A DNA stretch of 64,000 nt, taken from the NCBI RefSeq assembly GCF_900089455.2, contig NZ_LT907988.1, positions 1,488,001-1,552,000 of the forward strand. Reading direction: 5' to 3'. Of the stretch, positions 16,381 to 27,671 are shown in pieces. Numbering within the stretch: the stretch's first letter is position 1; every line of letters starts with the position of its first letter. Position numbers and translations under genes: made by a program. This DNA is from Orrella dioscoreae. Lineage in GTDB: Bacteria; Pseudomonadota; Gammaproteobacteria; Burkholderiales; Burkholderiaceae_B. A model generated the notes under the pieces. That model made no database searches and was not told the origin of the DNA. It saw only the letters and a program-made list of their open reading frames with translations.

Positions 16381-17315
16381 CCGGCATCGACACTTTCGTG
16401 CCGCCCGCGCCGCCGCGGCCCAGCGCGCTGCAGCGCGCGTGGCTGCGCGAAATCGGCATCGACAAAGTCTGGGGGGCGCCGCCTGCGCCCAAGCCTGCCG
16501 CCACGCAGGTTTCGGCAGGGGAGACGCGCACTGCGCCACCTGCCGCCGCCGTTGCGCCGGCAAGCCAGACCCCGCCGGCGCCGCCGCCGGCGCGCGCGCC
16601 TTCGTCGGCGGATGCGAACGCCGCCCGCCAGGCCGCTGCCGCTGCCCGCCAGGCGCTGATGCCAGGCAAGACCGGCAGATCCGCCGCCGCGCCGGCGGCG
16701 CCGGCCATGCCGCAATCGGCCGACACCGCGGCCGCCGTGGCGGGCGCCGACCTGGCGCAATTGCGCGAGATGGTGGTGGGCTGTACCGCCTGCGGCCTGT
16801 GCCATGGCCGCAAGCAGGCCGTCTTCGGCACGGGCGCCCCGGCAGCGCGCTGGCTGGTGGTGGGCGAGGCGCCGGGCGAGCAGGAGGACCGCAAGGGAGA
16901 GCCTTTCGTGGGCCGTTCGGGCCAGTTGCTGGACGCCATGCTGGCCTCGGTCGGCATGAGCCGGGACAAGGACGTCTTCATCGCCAATGTCATCAAGTGC
17001 CGGCCGCCTGGCAACCGCAATCCCAAGCCCGAGGAGATCGCGGCGTGCAGTCCGTATCTGCTGCGCCAGATCACCTTGCTGAAGCCGGAGCGCATCCTGG
17101 TGGTGGGGCGCTTCGCCGCCCAGACGCTGCTGCAGACCGAGGCGTCCATCGCCAGCCTGCGTGGCCGGGTGCATCACCTGGACGCGCCTGACGGACGCCG
17201 GATTCCGCTGGTGGTCAGCTATCACCCGGCTTACCTGCTGCGCAGCCCGTTGGAAAAGGCGCGGGCCTGGCAGGACCTGCAACTGGCCGTCACGCTGGAC
17301 AAGCCCGCGGGCTGA
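16377..17315 (+). CDS. Uracil-DNA glycosylase, family 4 (iron-sulfur type)
   Basis: A 312-residue protein. The first ~120 residues are an Ala/Pro-rich, probably flexible extension. The catalytic core follows (about 125-305): VVGCTACGLCHGRKQAVFGTG with two cluster cysteines, the motif GEAPGEQEDRKGEPFVGRSGQLLD, and IKCRPPGNRNPKPEE and AACSPYL with the other two, then VSYHPAYLLR near the end. Family 4 enzymes remove uracil from single- and double-stranded DNA. Translation starts at GTG 16377 and overlaps the tsaB-rimI stop. Its natural terminator downstream is split by the insertion sequence. Confidence 0.9.
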   Translation: MTGIDTFVPPAPPRPSALQRAWLREIGIDKVWGAPPAPKPAATQVSAGETRTAPPAAAVAPASQTPPAPPPARAPSSADANAARQAAAAARQALMPGKTGRSAAAPAAPAMPQSADTAAAVAGADLAQLREMVVGCTACGLCHGRKQAVFGTGAPAARWLVVGEAPGEQEDRKGEPFVGRSGQLLDAMLASVGMSRDKDVFIANVIKCRPPGNRNPKPEEIAACSPYLLRQITLLKPERILVVGRFAAQTLLQTEASIASLRGRVHHLDAPDGRRIPLVVSYHPAYLLRSPLEKARAWQDLQLAVTLDKPAG

Positions 17316-17333
17316 GTCCGTTCGGCCGATACA

Positions 17334-17351
17334 GCAAAAAGGCGCCCAATT
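17334..17351. terminator. Left half of an IS-split two-way terminator
   Basis: GCAAAAAGGCGCCCAA (17334-17349) pairs perfectly with the 16 bases at 18795-18810 on the other side of the insertion sequence. Removing the element and one copy of the ATT duplication restores one stem with A and T tracts on the outside, a classic bidirectional factor-independent terminator between the convergent glycosylase and lplT genes. Confidence 0.85.
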
Positions 17352-17375
17352 TGAACTGACCCCCGAAAGTTGGAC
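17352..17375 (+). repeat. Left terminal inverted repeat of the IS
   Basis: Twenty-four bases starting TGAACTGACCCCC and ending AAGTTGGAC. Identical to the complement of the right end except for two adjacent bases (positions 14-15). Confidence 0.93.
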
Positions 17376-17399
17376 GAAATCCAATCTTCGGGGGTTTTT
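17360..17399 (+). terminator. Terminator-like hairpin inside the left end of the IS
   Basis: CCCCCGAA (17360-17367) pairs with TTCGGGGG (17387-17394) and TTGGA (17370-17374) with TCCAA (17380-17384), followed by TTTTT (17395-17399). The 3' arm holds the only G-rich stretch in front of the orfA ATG at 17402. Transcripts entering from outside would thus be stopped or have the start region folded away, a known way for IS elements to avoid activation by neighbouring promoters. Confidence 0.75.
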
Positions 17400-17401
17400 G
17401 C

Positions 17402-17920
17402 ATGGCGAAGTACGACGAGCGTTTCAAGCTCAAGGTAGTGAAGGAGTATCTGTCAGGATCGGGGGGATCGAAGACGGTGGGCGCCAGGCACGGTCTTGGT
17501 CACGCCACAGTCAGGCGGTGGGTAAGTAGCTATCGAGAGCACGGGGTGTGCGGCCTGCGTCGCAAGGGCGCGAGCTACGACGCGGCATTCAAGCTGCAGG
17601 TGCTCAATCGGATGTGGCGTGAGGGGTGGTCTCTGACGCAGACTGCGGCAGCATTTGATATTCGCTCGGCGAGCCACATTGGTAGGTGGGAGCGTCAGTA
17701 TCATGAGGGTGGAAATGAAGCCCTTGAGCGCCGTCGGCGCGGATGCAGAGCCATGTCAGATCAGTCAGTAAAACCGTCAGGGCCCACAGCCCCAGAGCAG
17801 AAAACCCTTGAGGAGGTGCTCAAGGAAAACGAGTACCTCCGAGCGGAGAACGCCTACCTAAAAAAGCTCGATGCCTTGATCCAGCAAAAGAGGGCGGCAG
17901 CGCAGAAAAAGCGCAGTTGA
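17402..17920 (+). CDS. IS150-type transposase OrfA (helix-turn-helix protein)
   Basis: A 172-residue DNA-binding protein of an IS3-family element. Two helix-turn-helix units are visible (about 5-50: FKLKVVKEYLSGSGGSKTVG; and about 60-105: FKLQVLNRMWREGWSLTQTA). A leucine-zipper-like coiled coil sits near 137-155 (EEVLKENEYLRAENAYLKKL). It binds the terminal repeats and is an inhibitor when made alone. The slippery site A AAA AAG lies in its codons for L-K-K near residue 154, so a fraction of ribosomes shift by -1 into orfB to make the active transposase. Confidence 0.93.
   Translation: MAKYDERFKLKVVKEYLSGSGGSKTVGARHGLGHATVRRWVSSYREHGVCGLRRKGASYDAAFKLQVLNRMWREGWSLTQTAAAFDIRSASHIGRWERQYHEGGNEALERRRRGCRAMSDQSVKPSGPTAPEQKTLEEVLKENEYLRAENAYLKKLDALIQQKRAAAQKKRS
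17860..17866 (+). other. Programmed -1 frameshift site (A6G)
   Basis: AAAAAAG at 17860-17866 is read in the orfA frame as CTA AAA AAG, the arrangement A AAA AAG used by IS150-group elements. A -1 slip enters the orfB frame directly, and that frame is open from here to 18756. Confidence 0.85.
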
Positions 17921-18756
17921 TCGCTGGGTTGAGGCAAGAGCATCGCGTAGGTGTGCTGCTGGCAGTCGCAGGGCTCTCGCGCAGCACGTTCTACTACCAC
18001 TTGAAGGCGCGGGGCGTGGCAGACAAGTCTGCGGGGCTCAAGGCCAAGATCAGTGCCGTCTATGCGCGCCACAAGGGCCGCTACGGCTACCGACGCATCA
18101 CTGCCGCGCTACGCCAGGCTGGCCAGTGCGTGAACCACAAGACGGTGCAGAAGCTGATGCGGGTGCTGGGTCTGAAGTCCTTGGTGCGCCCGAAGAAGTA
18201 TCGCTCGTACCGGGGTGAGGTGGGCCGCGTGGCGCCGAACGTGCTGGCACGCCAGTTCGAGGCCGACCGTCCGAACCAGAAGTGGGTCACCGACGTGACG
18301 GAGTTCAACGTGCGCGGCCAGAAGCTGTATCTGTCGCCGGTGATGGACCTGTACAACGGTGAGATCGTGGCCTACGAGACCAGCGAGCGTCCGTTGTTCG
18401 GGCTGGTGGGCAACATGCTCAAGAAGGCGATGCGCCGCCTGTCGCCGGGCGACCAACCGCTGCTGCACTCGGACCAGGGCTGGCAGTACCAGCAGCCCAG
18501 CTACCGGCGCATGCTGGCCGATCGTGGCCTCACGCAAAGCATGTCGCGCAAGGGCAACTGCCTGGACAACGCCGCCATGGAGAGCTGGTTCGCCACGCTC
18601 AAGACCGAGTGCTTCTACCTGAACCGCTACGACAGCATCGACCAGCTACAGAAAGCCATCGGCCAGTTCATCCACTACTACAACCACCAGCGTATCCGGC
18701 TCAAACTAAAAGGCCTGAGCCCGGTGCAATACCGAACTCAGGCCTTGGCCGCCTGA
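17917..18756 (+). CDS. IS150-type transposase OrfB (DDE integrase domain)
   Basis: The catalytic half of the transposase, 279 residues from a TTG at 17917, but probably made mainly as the OrfAB fusion by -1 frameshifting upstream; the frame is open back to the slippery site. An HTH_21-like region (GRYGYRRITAALRQAG) precedes the rve integrase core. The acidic triad is visible: D in WVTDVTEF, D in LLHSDQGWQYQ and E in NAAMESWFATLKTE, spaced as in the IS3 family. Conserved ending YNHQRIRLKLKGLSPVQYR. No stop or frameshift damage is seen, so the element is plausibly active. Confidence 0.94.
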   Translation: MIAGLRQEHRVGVLLAVAGLSRSTFYYHLKARGVADKSAGLKAKISAVYARHKGRYGYRRITAALRQAGQCVNHKTVQKLMRVLGLKSLVRPKKYRSYRGEVGRVAPNVLARQFEADRPNQKWVTDVTEFNVRGQKLYLSPVMDLYNGEIVAYETSERPLFGLVGNMLKKAMRRLSPGDQPLLHSDQGWQYQQPSYRRMLADRGLTQSMSRKGNCLDNAAMESWFATLKTECFYLNRYDSIDQLQKAIGQFIHYYNHQRIRLKLKGLSPVQYRTQALAA

Positions 18757-18767
18757 CCTTTTAAACT

Positions 18768-18791
18768 GTCCAACTTCTGGGGGTCAGTTCA
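18768..18791 (-). repeat. Right terminal inverted repeat of the IS
   Basis: Twenty-four bases ending CAGTTCA, complementary to the left end at 22 of 24 positions. Followed directly by the ATT target duplication. Confidence 0.93.
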
Positions 18792-18794
18792 ATT

Positions 18795-18810
18795 TTGGGC
18801 GCCTTTTTGC
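18795..18810. terminator. Right half of the IS-split two-way terminator
   Basis: TTGGGCGCCTTTTTGC is the exact complement of 17334-17349. It lies 28 bp beyond the lplT stop codon, so lplT has also lost its intact terminator stem. Confidence 0.85.
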
Positions 18811-18837
18811 CTGGGCATGATGCGTGCGGCGTGGGCC

Positions 18838-20139
18838 TCAGAGCGCCTTGCCGTGCCCCTCCTGGCCGATGAGGCCGTGCAGGCTCGGGTCGCGGCGCAG
18901 GTTGGCGCGGGCCCAGATGATGACCAGGGCCATCAGCGTGGTGACCAGCAGGCCGAAGATCACGATGATGGTGTTGATGGGCAGGTGCAGCTTCAGCATG
19001 ATCGTGTAGGCCGCGACCATCAGCAGGATGTTCAACTGCTCGTTGAAGTTCTGCACGGCGATGGAGTGGCCCGCCGACAGCAGCACGTGGCCGCGATGCT
19101 GCAGCAGCGCGTTCATGGGCACCACGAAGAAGCCCGCCAGCGCGCCCGTGATCAGCAGCAGCAGGTAGACGCTCCAGGGCGAATAGACCAGCGGCATCAT
19201 CATGACCACCACGCCCATCAGGGCCCCGACGGGCAGCACGGACAGCGCGCGGGTCAGCGGGATGCGGCCGGCCAGCACGGAGCCGACGACGGTGCCCAGC
19301 GCCGCCACGCCCATCAGCATGGAGGCCTTGTCCAGGCCGTAGCCCAGGTGCGAGCGGCCCCACTCGATGACGATGAGCTGCAGCGTGGCGCCGGCGCCCC
19401 AGAACAGCGTGGTCACCGCCAGCGAGATCTGGCCCAGCTTGTCGCGCCACAGGGTGCGCACGTAGCCCCGGAAGGTGGCGATGAGCTTGATGGGGTTCTT
19501 CTGTTGCGGCGGATAGGTGATGTGGGTGTGCGGGATCAGCAGGTTGCAGGCCGCGGCGCCCAGGTACACGAAGGCGATCACCAGGATCGCCGCCTCGGCG
19601 GGGGTGCTCACCAGCGTGCGGGCCCATTCGTGGGCCAGCAGCCAGCTGGAGACGCTCGACGAGATCAGCCAGCCGCCCACGACCGTGCCCAGGATGATGG
19701 AGATGACGGTCAGGCCTTCGATCCAGCTGTTGCCCTTGACCAGCAGGTGGGGCGGCAGCATTTCGGTGACGATGCCATACTTGGCGGGCGAGTAGGCGGC
19801 CGCGCCGATGCCGACCAGGGCATAGGCGGCGCACACCAGATAGGTCTGGCCGGTGGACGAAAGGCCGAAACTGGCGTAGCAGAACATCAGCAGACAGCCC
19901 GTGACCTTCAGGGCGTTGGTGATGAACATGACCCGGCCCTTGGGGTACGAGTCGGCAAAGGCGCCCACGAAGGCGGCCAGCGCGACGTACGAGGCGGCGA
20001 AGCACCACTTCATGGCCGGCGTCATCCAGTCGGGCCCGTGAAGCTCCTGGATGAGCGCGATGGCGGCGATGAACAGCGCGTTATCGGCCAGCGACGACAG
20101 CGCTTGCGCGCCCATGACCAGGTAAAAGCCTCGTTTCAA
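18838..20139 (-). CDS. lplT: Lysophospholipid transporter LplT (major facilitator superfamily)
   Basis: A 433-residue inner-membrane protein with about 12 hydrophobic segments. LplT flips lysophospholipids inward so that they can be reacylated. The opening KRGFYLVMGAQALSSLADNA and the segments GAFADSYPKGRVMFITNALK and SPAKYGIVTEMLPPH are characteristic. In enterobacteria the gene is joined to aas; here no acyltransferase gene follows. It ends 28 bp from the split terminator and diverges from smc across a 363 bp spacer. Confidence 0.9.
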   Translation of the reverse strand: MKRGFYLVMGAQALSSLADNALFIAAIALIQELHGPDWMTPAMKWCFAASYVALAAFVGAFADSYPKGRVMFITNALKVTGCLLMFCYASFGLSSTGQTYLVCAAYALVGIGAAAYSPAKYGIVTEMLPPHLLVKGNSWIEGLTVISIILGTVVGGWLISSSVSSWLLAHEWARTLVSTPAEAAILVIAFVYLGAAACNLLIPHTHITYPPQQKNPIKLIATFRGYVRTLWRDKLGQISLAVTTLFWGAGATLQLIVIEWGRSHLGYGLDKASMLMGVAALGTVVGSVLAGRIPLTRALSVLPVGALMGVVVMMMPLVYSPWSVYLLLLITGALAGFFVVPMNALLQHRGHVLLSAGHSIAVQNFNEQLNILLMVAAYTIMLKLHLPINTIIVIFGLLVTTLMALVIIWARANLRRDPSLHGLIGQEGHGKAL

Positions 20140-20502
20140 GCGTTGCCTCCGATGGTGCCCGCGTCACTCCCCCGCTGGGGCGCGCCGGGGGCTATTTGTA
20201 TCGCTGGGAAAAAAGTGTCAGCGAGTATAGCCGCTGGGCCCGGCGGCGCCTGCGGTATCATTGGCCTCGATGACGAAGACGGCCCCGGATGGGGCCGCTT
20301 TTGCACCGCGGTATCCCGTCCCGACAGGCCTTGCATGCCGGTGGCGCCAGGGAAACCGGCGCCAGGCCTGAAGGCTGGACCTGCGCGCCGGGCTGTTGTT
20401 CCCGGCCCACGCCGTGCATCGCCGCTGTCCCTTGGCCTAGCCCCGGGTCCTTGTCCGCCCGGATCCGCAATACCTTGCGCTTCTCTCTTCCTTCTTGCAA
20501 CC
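20140..20502. other. Divergent lplT/smc spacer (363 bp)
   Basis: This gap should hold the promoters of both genes. The only clear structure is the CGGCCCC-GGAT-GGGGCCG hairpin with CTTTT at 20280-20302, listed separately. The rest is GC-rich with a pyrimidine-rich stretch just before smc (about 20481-20498, TTCTCTCTTCCTTCTT) and no recognisable Shine-Dalgarno site or small gene. Confidence 0.6.
20280..20302 (+). terminator. Terminator-like hairpin in the smc leader
   Basis: CGGCCCC (20280-20286), tetraloop GGAT, GGGGCCG (20291-20297), then CTTTT. It lies about 200 bp before the smc start and on the smc-coding strand, so it could end short transcripts or attenuate smc if the promoter is upstream of it. 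Confidence 0.45.
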
Positions 20503-23500
20503 GTGCGCCTGATCCAGATAAAACTTGCCGGCTTCAAGTCCTTCGTCGACCCGACCGCCATCCCCGTGCCCAGCCAGCTGGTGGGGGTGGTGGGGCCTAA
20601 CGGTTGCGGCAAGTCCAACATCATCGACGCGGTGCGTTGGGTGCTGGGCGAGACCAAGGCGTCCGAACTGCGCGGTGAGTCGATGCAGGACGTGATCTTC
20701 AGCGGCTCGGGCAACCGCAAGCCGGCCGCGCGCGCCTCGGTCGAGCTGGTGTTCGACAACGCCGAGGGCCGTGCCGTCGGGCAGTGGAGCACCTACGCCG
20801 AGATCGCCGTGCGCCGCGTGCTGACGCGCGACGGCACCAGCAGCTACTACGTCAACAACCAGCAGGTCCGCCGCCGCGACATCCACGACATCTTCCTGGG
20901 CACGGGCCTGGGATCGCGTGGCTACGCGATCATCGGCCAGGGCATGATCAACCGCCTCATCGAGGCCAAGCCCGAAGAGCTGCGCGTCTACCTGGAAGAG
21001 GCCGCGGGCGTCTCGCGCTACAAGGAGCGCCGCCGCGAAACCGAGAACCGCCTGTCGGACACGCGCGAGAACCTGACGCGGGTGGAAGACATCCTGCGCG
21101 AACTGGGCAGCCAGCTCGAGCGCCTGGAAAGCCAGGCCGAGGTGGCGCGCCAGTACCGCGAGCTGGAAGCCGACGGCGAGCGCAAGCAGCACCTGCTCTG
21201 GTTCCAGCGTGAAACCGCGGCCAAGAAAGAGCGCGCCCAGAAGGCGCTGGAAATCGAGCAGGCGCAAACCGAACTCGAAGGCGCGGTCGCCGCCCTGCGC
21301 ACCGACGAGGCCGCGCTGGAGTCGCGCCGCCAGGCCCATTACGCCGCCAGCGATGCCGTGCACACGGCCCAGGGCGCCCTGTACGAAGCGAATGCGCAGG
21401 TCAGCACGCTGGAGGCCGAGATCCGCCACGTGGTCGATTCGCGCAACCGCCTGCAGGCGCGTCGCGTGCAGTTGCAGCAGCAGATCGACGAGTGGCGCGC
21501 CCAGCAGGAACACTGCACCGAACAGATCGCCCAGTCCGAGGAAGAGCTGGCCGAGGGCGCGGCGCGCGCCGAGGCGTCTCAGGCCGCCGCGGCCGATGCG
21601 CAGACGCTGCTGCCCGATGCCGAGCGCCGGGTGCGTGAAGCGGCCGCCTCACGCGACGAAATGCGCAGCGCGCTGGCAAAGGTCGAGCAGAGCCTGGCGC
21701 TGGCCGCGCAGGCACAGCGCGACGCCGACCGCCAGCTGCAAAGCCTGGAGCAGCGCCGCGAGCGCCTGGAGCAGGAACTGCGCGAACTGCAGGCGCCGGA
21801 TCCCGTGCGCCTGGAAGAACTGGCCGGTGCCAAGGCGGTGGCCGAAGACCAGCTGCATGAAGCCCAGGAGACGCTGGCCGAGCTCGAGGCCCGCGTGCCG
21901 CAGGCCGATGCCGAGCGTTCCAGCGCCCAGCAGGCCGCGCAGGCCGAGGCCCAGTCGCTGGCCAAGCTGGATGCCCGCCTGGCCGCATTGTCCAAGCTGC
22001 AGGAAGACGTGCAGAAGCAGGGCACGCTGGAACCCTGGCTGGCCCGCCACGAACTGGCAGGCCTGGGCCGCCTGTGGCAGAAGCTGCACATCGAGCCGGG
22101 TTGGGAAACCGCGCTGGAGTCCGCCCTGCGCGAGCGCATGGCCGGCCTGGAGGTGCGCAACCTGGACTGGGCGCGCGCCTTCGCCGAGGACGCGCCGCCC
22201 GCGCGCCTGGCGTTCTATCAATTGCCCGTGCCGGCTGCCGTGCCGGCGCCGCCTGCCGGCCTGACGCCGCTGGCCAGCCTGCTGCGCATCACCGATCCGG
22301 CGCTACGCACCCTGCTGGCCGACTGGCTGCGCAACGTCTACACCACGCCAGACCTGGCGCAGGCGCTGGGCGCGCGCGCCAGCCTGCCCGAGGGGGCGGT
22401 GCTGGTCGTCAAGAGCGGCCACCTGGTCGATGCGCACAGCGTGCGTTTCTACGCCGCCGATTCCGAGCAGGCTGGCATGCTGGCGCGACAGCAGGAAATC
22501 GAGAACCTGCAGCGAGAGATCAAGGCGCAGCAACTGATCGCCGACCAGTCCCGCAGCGCGGTGGCCCGCGCCGAGGCCGGCTGGCAGCAGGTCAGCCAGG
22601 CGCTGGCCCCGGCGCGCCAGCGCGTGTCCGAGGTCACGCGCCGCCTGCACGACCTGCAGCTTGAACATTCACGCCTGCAGCAGCAGGCCCAGCAAACCGG
22701 CGAGCGCGCCGCGCGCCTGCGCGAAGACATGGAAGAGATCGGCGTGCAGCAGGAAGAGCTGCGCGCCGCCCGCGAGGAAGCGGAAGCCCGTTTCGAGTCG
22801 CTGGACGAGGAGCTGGGCGAGAAGCAATCCGTCTTCGCCGACGCCGAGATCGCGGGCGAGGACCTGGCCGCCCAGGCCGAGGCTGCCCGTGCCCGCCTGC
22901 GCGAGCTGGAGCGCGCCGCCCAGGAGGCCGACTTCACCGAGCGTGGCCTGCGTGCCCGCATCGTCGACCTGCAGCGCAACCAGCAGCTGGCTGCCGAGCA
23001 GACCCGCCGTGCCGGCGTCGAGCTCGAACAGTTGCAGGAAGACCTGGCCGTGCTGGATGCCTCGGCTGCCGAGGCCGGCTTGCAGGATGCGCTGGAGCTG
23101 CGTGCCGAGCGCGAGGAGTCGCTGTCGCGCGCCCGCATCGAGCTGGATGATCTGTCGGCGCAACTGCGTTCCGCCGACGAAGAGCGCCTGCAACGCGAGC
23201 GCTCGCTCGAGCCGCGCCGGGCGCGGATCATGGAATTGCAGCTGCAGGAGCAGGCCGCGCGCCTGGCCATCGAGCAGTTTGCCGAGCAGCTGGACGCGCG
23301 CCAGGTGGACCGCGATGCGCTGGCCGCCGACCTGGAAACGCTGGACGAGTCGTGGCGCCGCGTGAACTGGCTGCAGTCCGAGGTGCAACGCATCTCGCGC
23401 CAGATCGAATCCCTGGGCTCCGTGAACCTGGCCGCGCTGGACGAATTGAACACCGCGCGCGAGCGCAAGGGCTTCCTGGATTCCCAGCACGCCGACCTGA

Positions 23501-24033
23501 ACGAGGCCATCGAGACGCTCGAAGACGCGATCCGCAAGATCGATCGCGAGACGCGCGCCTTGCTGCAGGAAACCTTCGAGACCGTGAACGGTCACTTTGG
23601 AGACCTGTTCCCCAGGCTGTTCGGGGGCGGCGAGGCCAAGCTCATCATGACGGGCGAGGAAATCCTGGATGCGGGGCTGCAGGTCATGGCGCAGCCGCCG
23701 GGCAAGCGCAACAGCACCATCCACCTGCTGTCGGGGGGAGAGAAGGCGCTGACGGCGACCGCCCTGGTGTTTGCGCTCTTCAAGCTAAATCCGGCGCCGT
23801 TCTGCCTGCTCGACGAGGTGGACGCGCCGCTGGACGACGCGAATACCGAGCGGTATGCCAACCTCGTCAGCAGCATGAGCGAACAGACCCAGTTCCTGTT
23901 CATCTCGCACAACAAGATCGCCATGCAGATGGCCAAGCAACTGGTGGGCGTGACGATGCAGGAACAAGGGGTTTCGCGTATCGTGGCCGTGGACATCGAT
24001 TCCGCGGTGCAATGGGCTGCCGAGGCGGCCTGA
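20503..24033 (+). CDS. smc: Chromosome segregation protein SMC
   Basis: A 1176-residue condensin ATPase that, with ScpA and ScpB, compacts and separates the chromosome. Walker A is GPNGCGKSNIIDAVRWVLGE (31-50). The coiled-coil arms run from about 165 to 500 and 670 to 1010, with the hinge between (around 510-650). At the C-terminus come the ABC signature LLSGGEKALTATAL and Walker B FCLLDEVDAPLDDANTERY. I chose GTG 20503 because it gives the conserved start RLIQIKLAGFKSFVDPT; the upstream open frame is antisense to lplT and not conserved in character. zipA and ligA follow in the same direction. Confidence 0.97.
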   Translation: MRLIQIKLAGFKSFVDPTAIPVPSQLVGVVGPNGCGKSNIIDAVRWVLGETKASELRGESMQDVIFSGSGNRKPAARASVELVFDNAEGRAVGQWSTYAEIAVRRVLTRDGTSSYYVNNQQVRRRDIHDIFLGTGLGSRGYAIIGQGMINRLIEAKPEELRVYLEEAAGVSRYKERRRETENRLSDTRENLTRVEDILRELGSQLERLESQAEVARQYRELEADGERKQHLLWFQRETAAKKERAQKALEIEQAQTELEGAVAALRTDEAALESRRQAHYAASDAVHTAQGALYEANAQVSTLEAEIRHVVDSRNRLQARRVQLQQQIDEWRAQQEHCTEQIAQSEEELAEGAARAEASQAAAADAQTLLPDAERRVREAAASRDEMRSALAKVEQSLALAAQAQRDADRQLQSLEQRRERLEQELRELQAPDPVRLEELAGAKAVAEDQLHEAQETLAELEARVPQADAERSSAQQAAQAEAQSLAKLDARLAALSKLQEDVQKQGTLEPWLARHELAGLGRLWQKLHIEPGWETALESALRERMAGLEVRNLDWARAFAEDAPPARLAFYQLPVPAAVPAPPAGLTPLASLLRITDPALRTLLADWLRNVYTTPDLAQALGARASLPEGAVLVVKSGHLVDAHSVRFYAADSEQAGMLARQQEIENLQREIKAQQLIADQSRSAVARAEAGWQQVSQALAPARQRVSEVTRRLHDLQLEHSRLQQQAQQTGERAARLREDMEEIGVQQEELRAAREEAEARFESLDEELGEKQSVFADAEIAGEDLAAQAEAARARLRELERAAQEADFTERGLRARIVDLQRNQQLAAEQTRRAGVELEQLQEDLAVLDASAAEAGLQDALELRAEREESLSRARIELDDLSAQLRSADEERLQRERSLEPRRARIMELQLQEQAARLAIEQFAEQLDARQVDRDALAADLETLDESWRRVNWLQSEVQRISRQIESLGSVNLAALDELNTARERKGFLDSQHADLNEAIETLEDAIRKIDRETRALLQETFETVNGHFGDLFPRLFGGGEAKLIMTGEEILDAGLQVMAQPPGKRNSTIHLLSGGEKALTATALVFALFKLNPAPFCLLDEVDAPLDDANTERYANLVSSMSEQTQFLFISHNKIAMQMAKQLVGVTMQEQGVSRIVAVDIDSAVQWAAEAA

Positions 24034-24079
24034 GTACCGTAGGCGCCGTCCCTCGCGGACTGGCAGCGGAGTAAAAAGA

Positions 24080-27240
<3,161 letters not shown>

Positions 27241-27299
27241 CGCCGGGTTTGGGAACAGCGGGCTCGGGGCACGGCTGCCTGCTTGCCCAACGCTGCGCC

Positions 27300-27641
27300 G
27301 GCGCGACCGGCGCAAGCGGCACCCGCAGCCTGCGCATCAGGCTGCGGGCATCGCGTGGCGCGCACACCTTCACGTCGTTGTCGAAGTAGCAATACACGTC
27401 CCGGTGCGCCGCGCGCGGCGCGCGACCGTCCACGCGCCGTGCGTCAGCGGGCTCGCCGCCACAGCATCGGTCCCAGCTTGTCACCCAGCGCCAACACCCC
27501 CGAGGCCATGAAATTTGCCATGGGCGTGCGCACGTCGTGCAGCCTGCGGATATGGGTGATGTAGCGCGGCGCCTTGACGCTGAAGACGAAGCCTTGGGGC
27601 GTGTCGTCGCGCCAGCGCCGATAACGCGCACGCTCGGGCAC
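27300..27641 (-). pseudogene. Remnant of a DUF72 (YecE-like) gene
   Basis: Two separated pieces of one DUF72 protein remain on the minus strand. The larger (about 27641-27447) reads PERARYRRWRDDTPQGFVFS ... KAPRYITHIRRLHDV ... GVLALGDKLGPMLW. The C-terminal piece (about 27409-27317), in another frame, reads HRDVYCYFDNDVKVCAPRDA and SLMRRL. The middle of the family (well over 100 residues) is missing, and so is the N-terminus. It therefore looks like an old deletion with a frameshift. It fills most of the 534 bp gap between ligA and the RidA gene. Confidence 0.8.
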
Positions 27642-27671
27642 GAGGAAGTGGCGTGAGCGAACCGTGACGGC

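Larger units (their letters stand above)
17352..18791 (+). mobile_element. IS3-family insertion sequence, IS150-like group (1440 bp)
   Basis: An apparently complete element. The ends are 24 bp inverted repeats matching at 22 positions (17352-17375 and 18768-18791), each beginning TGAACTGACCCCC. It is flanked by a 3 bp target duplication ATT (17349-17351 and 18792-18794). It carries orfA and orfB in overlapping frames with an A6G slippery site, as in IS150, whose length (about 1.44 kb) it matches. Both frames are intact with a full DDE triad, so it may be active. Base composition is somewhat less GC-rich than the surroundings. It sits exactly inside the terminator between two convergent genes, so it probably does little harm. 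Confidence 0.95.

Noticed and set aside
18817-20502. Long in-frame extension upstream of smc
   Set aside because: It runs antisense through lplT and has no SMC-like sequence. GTG 20503 gives the conserved SMC start and normal length.
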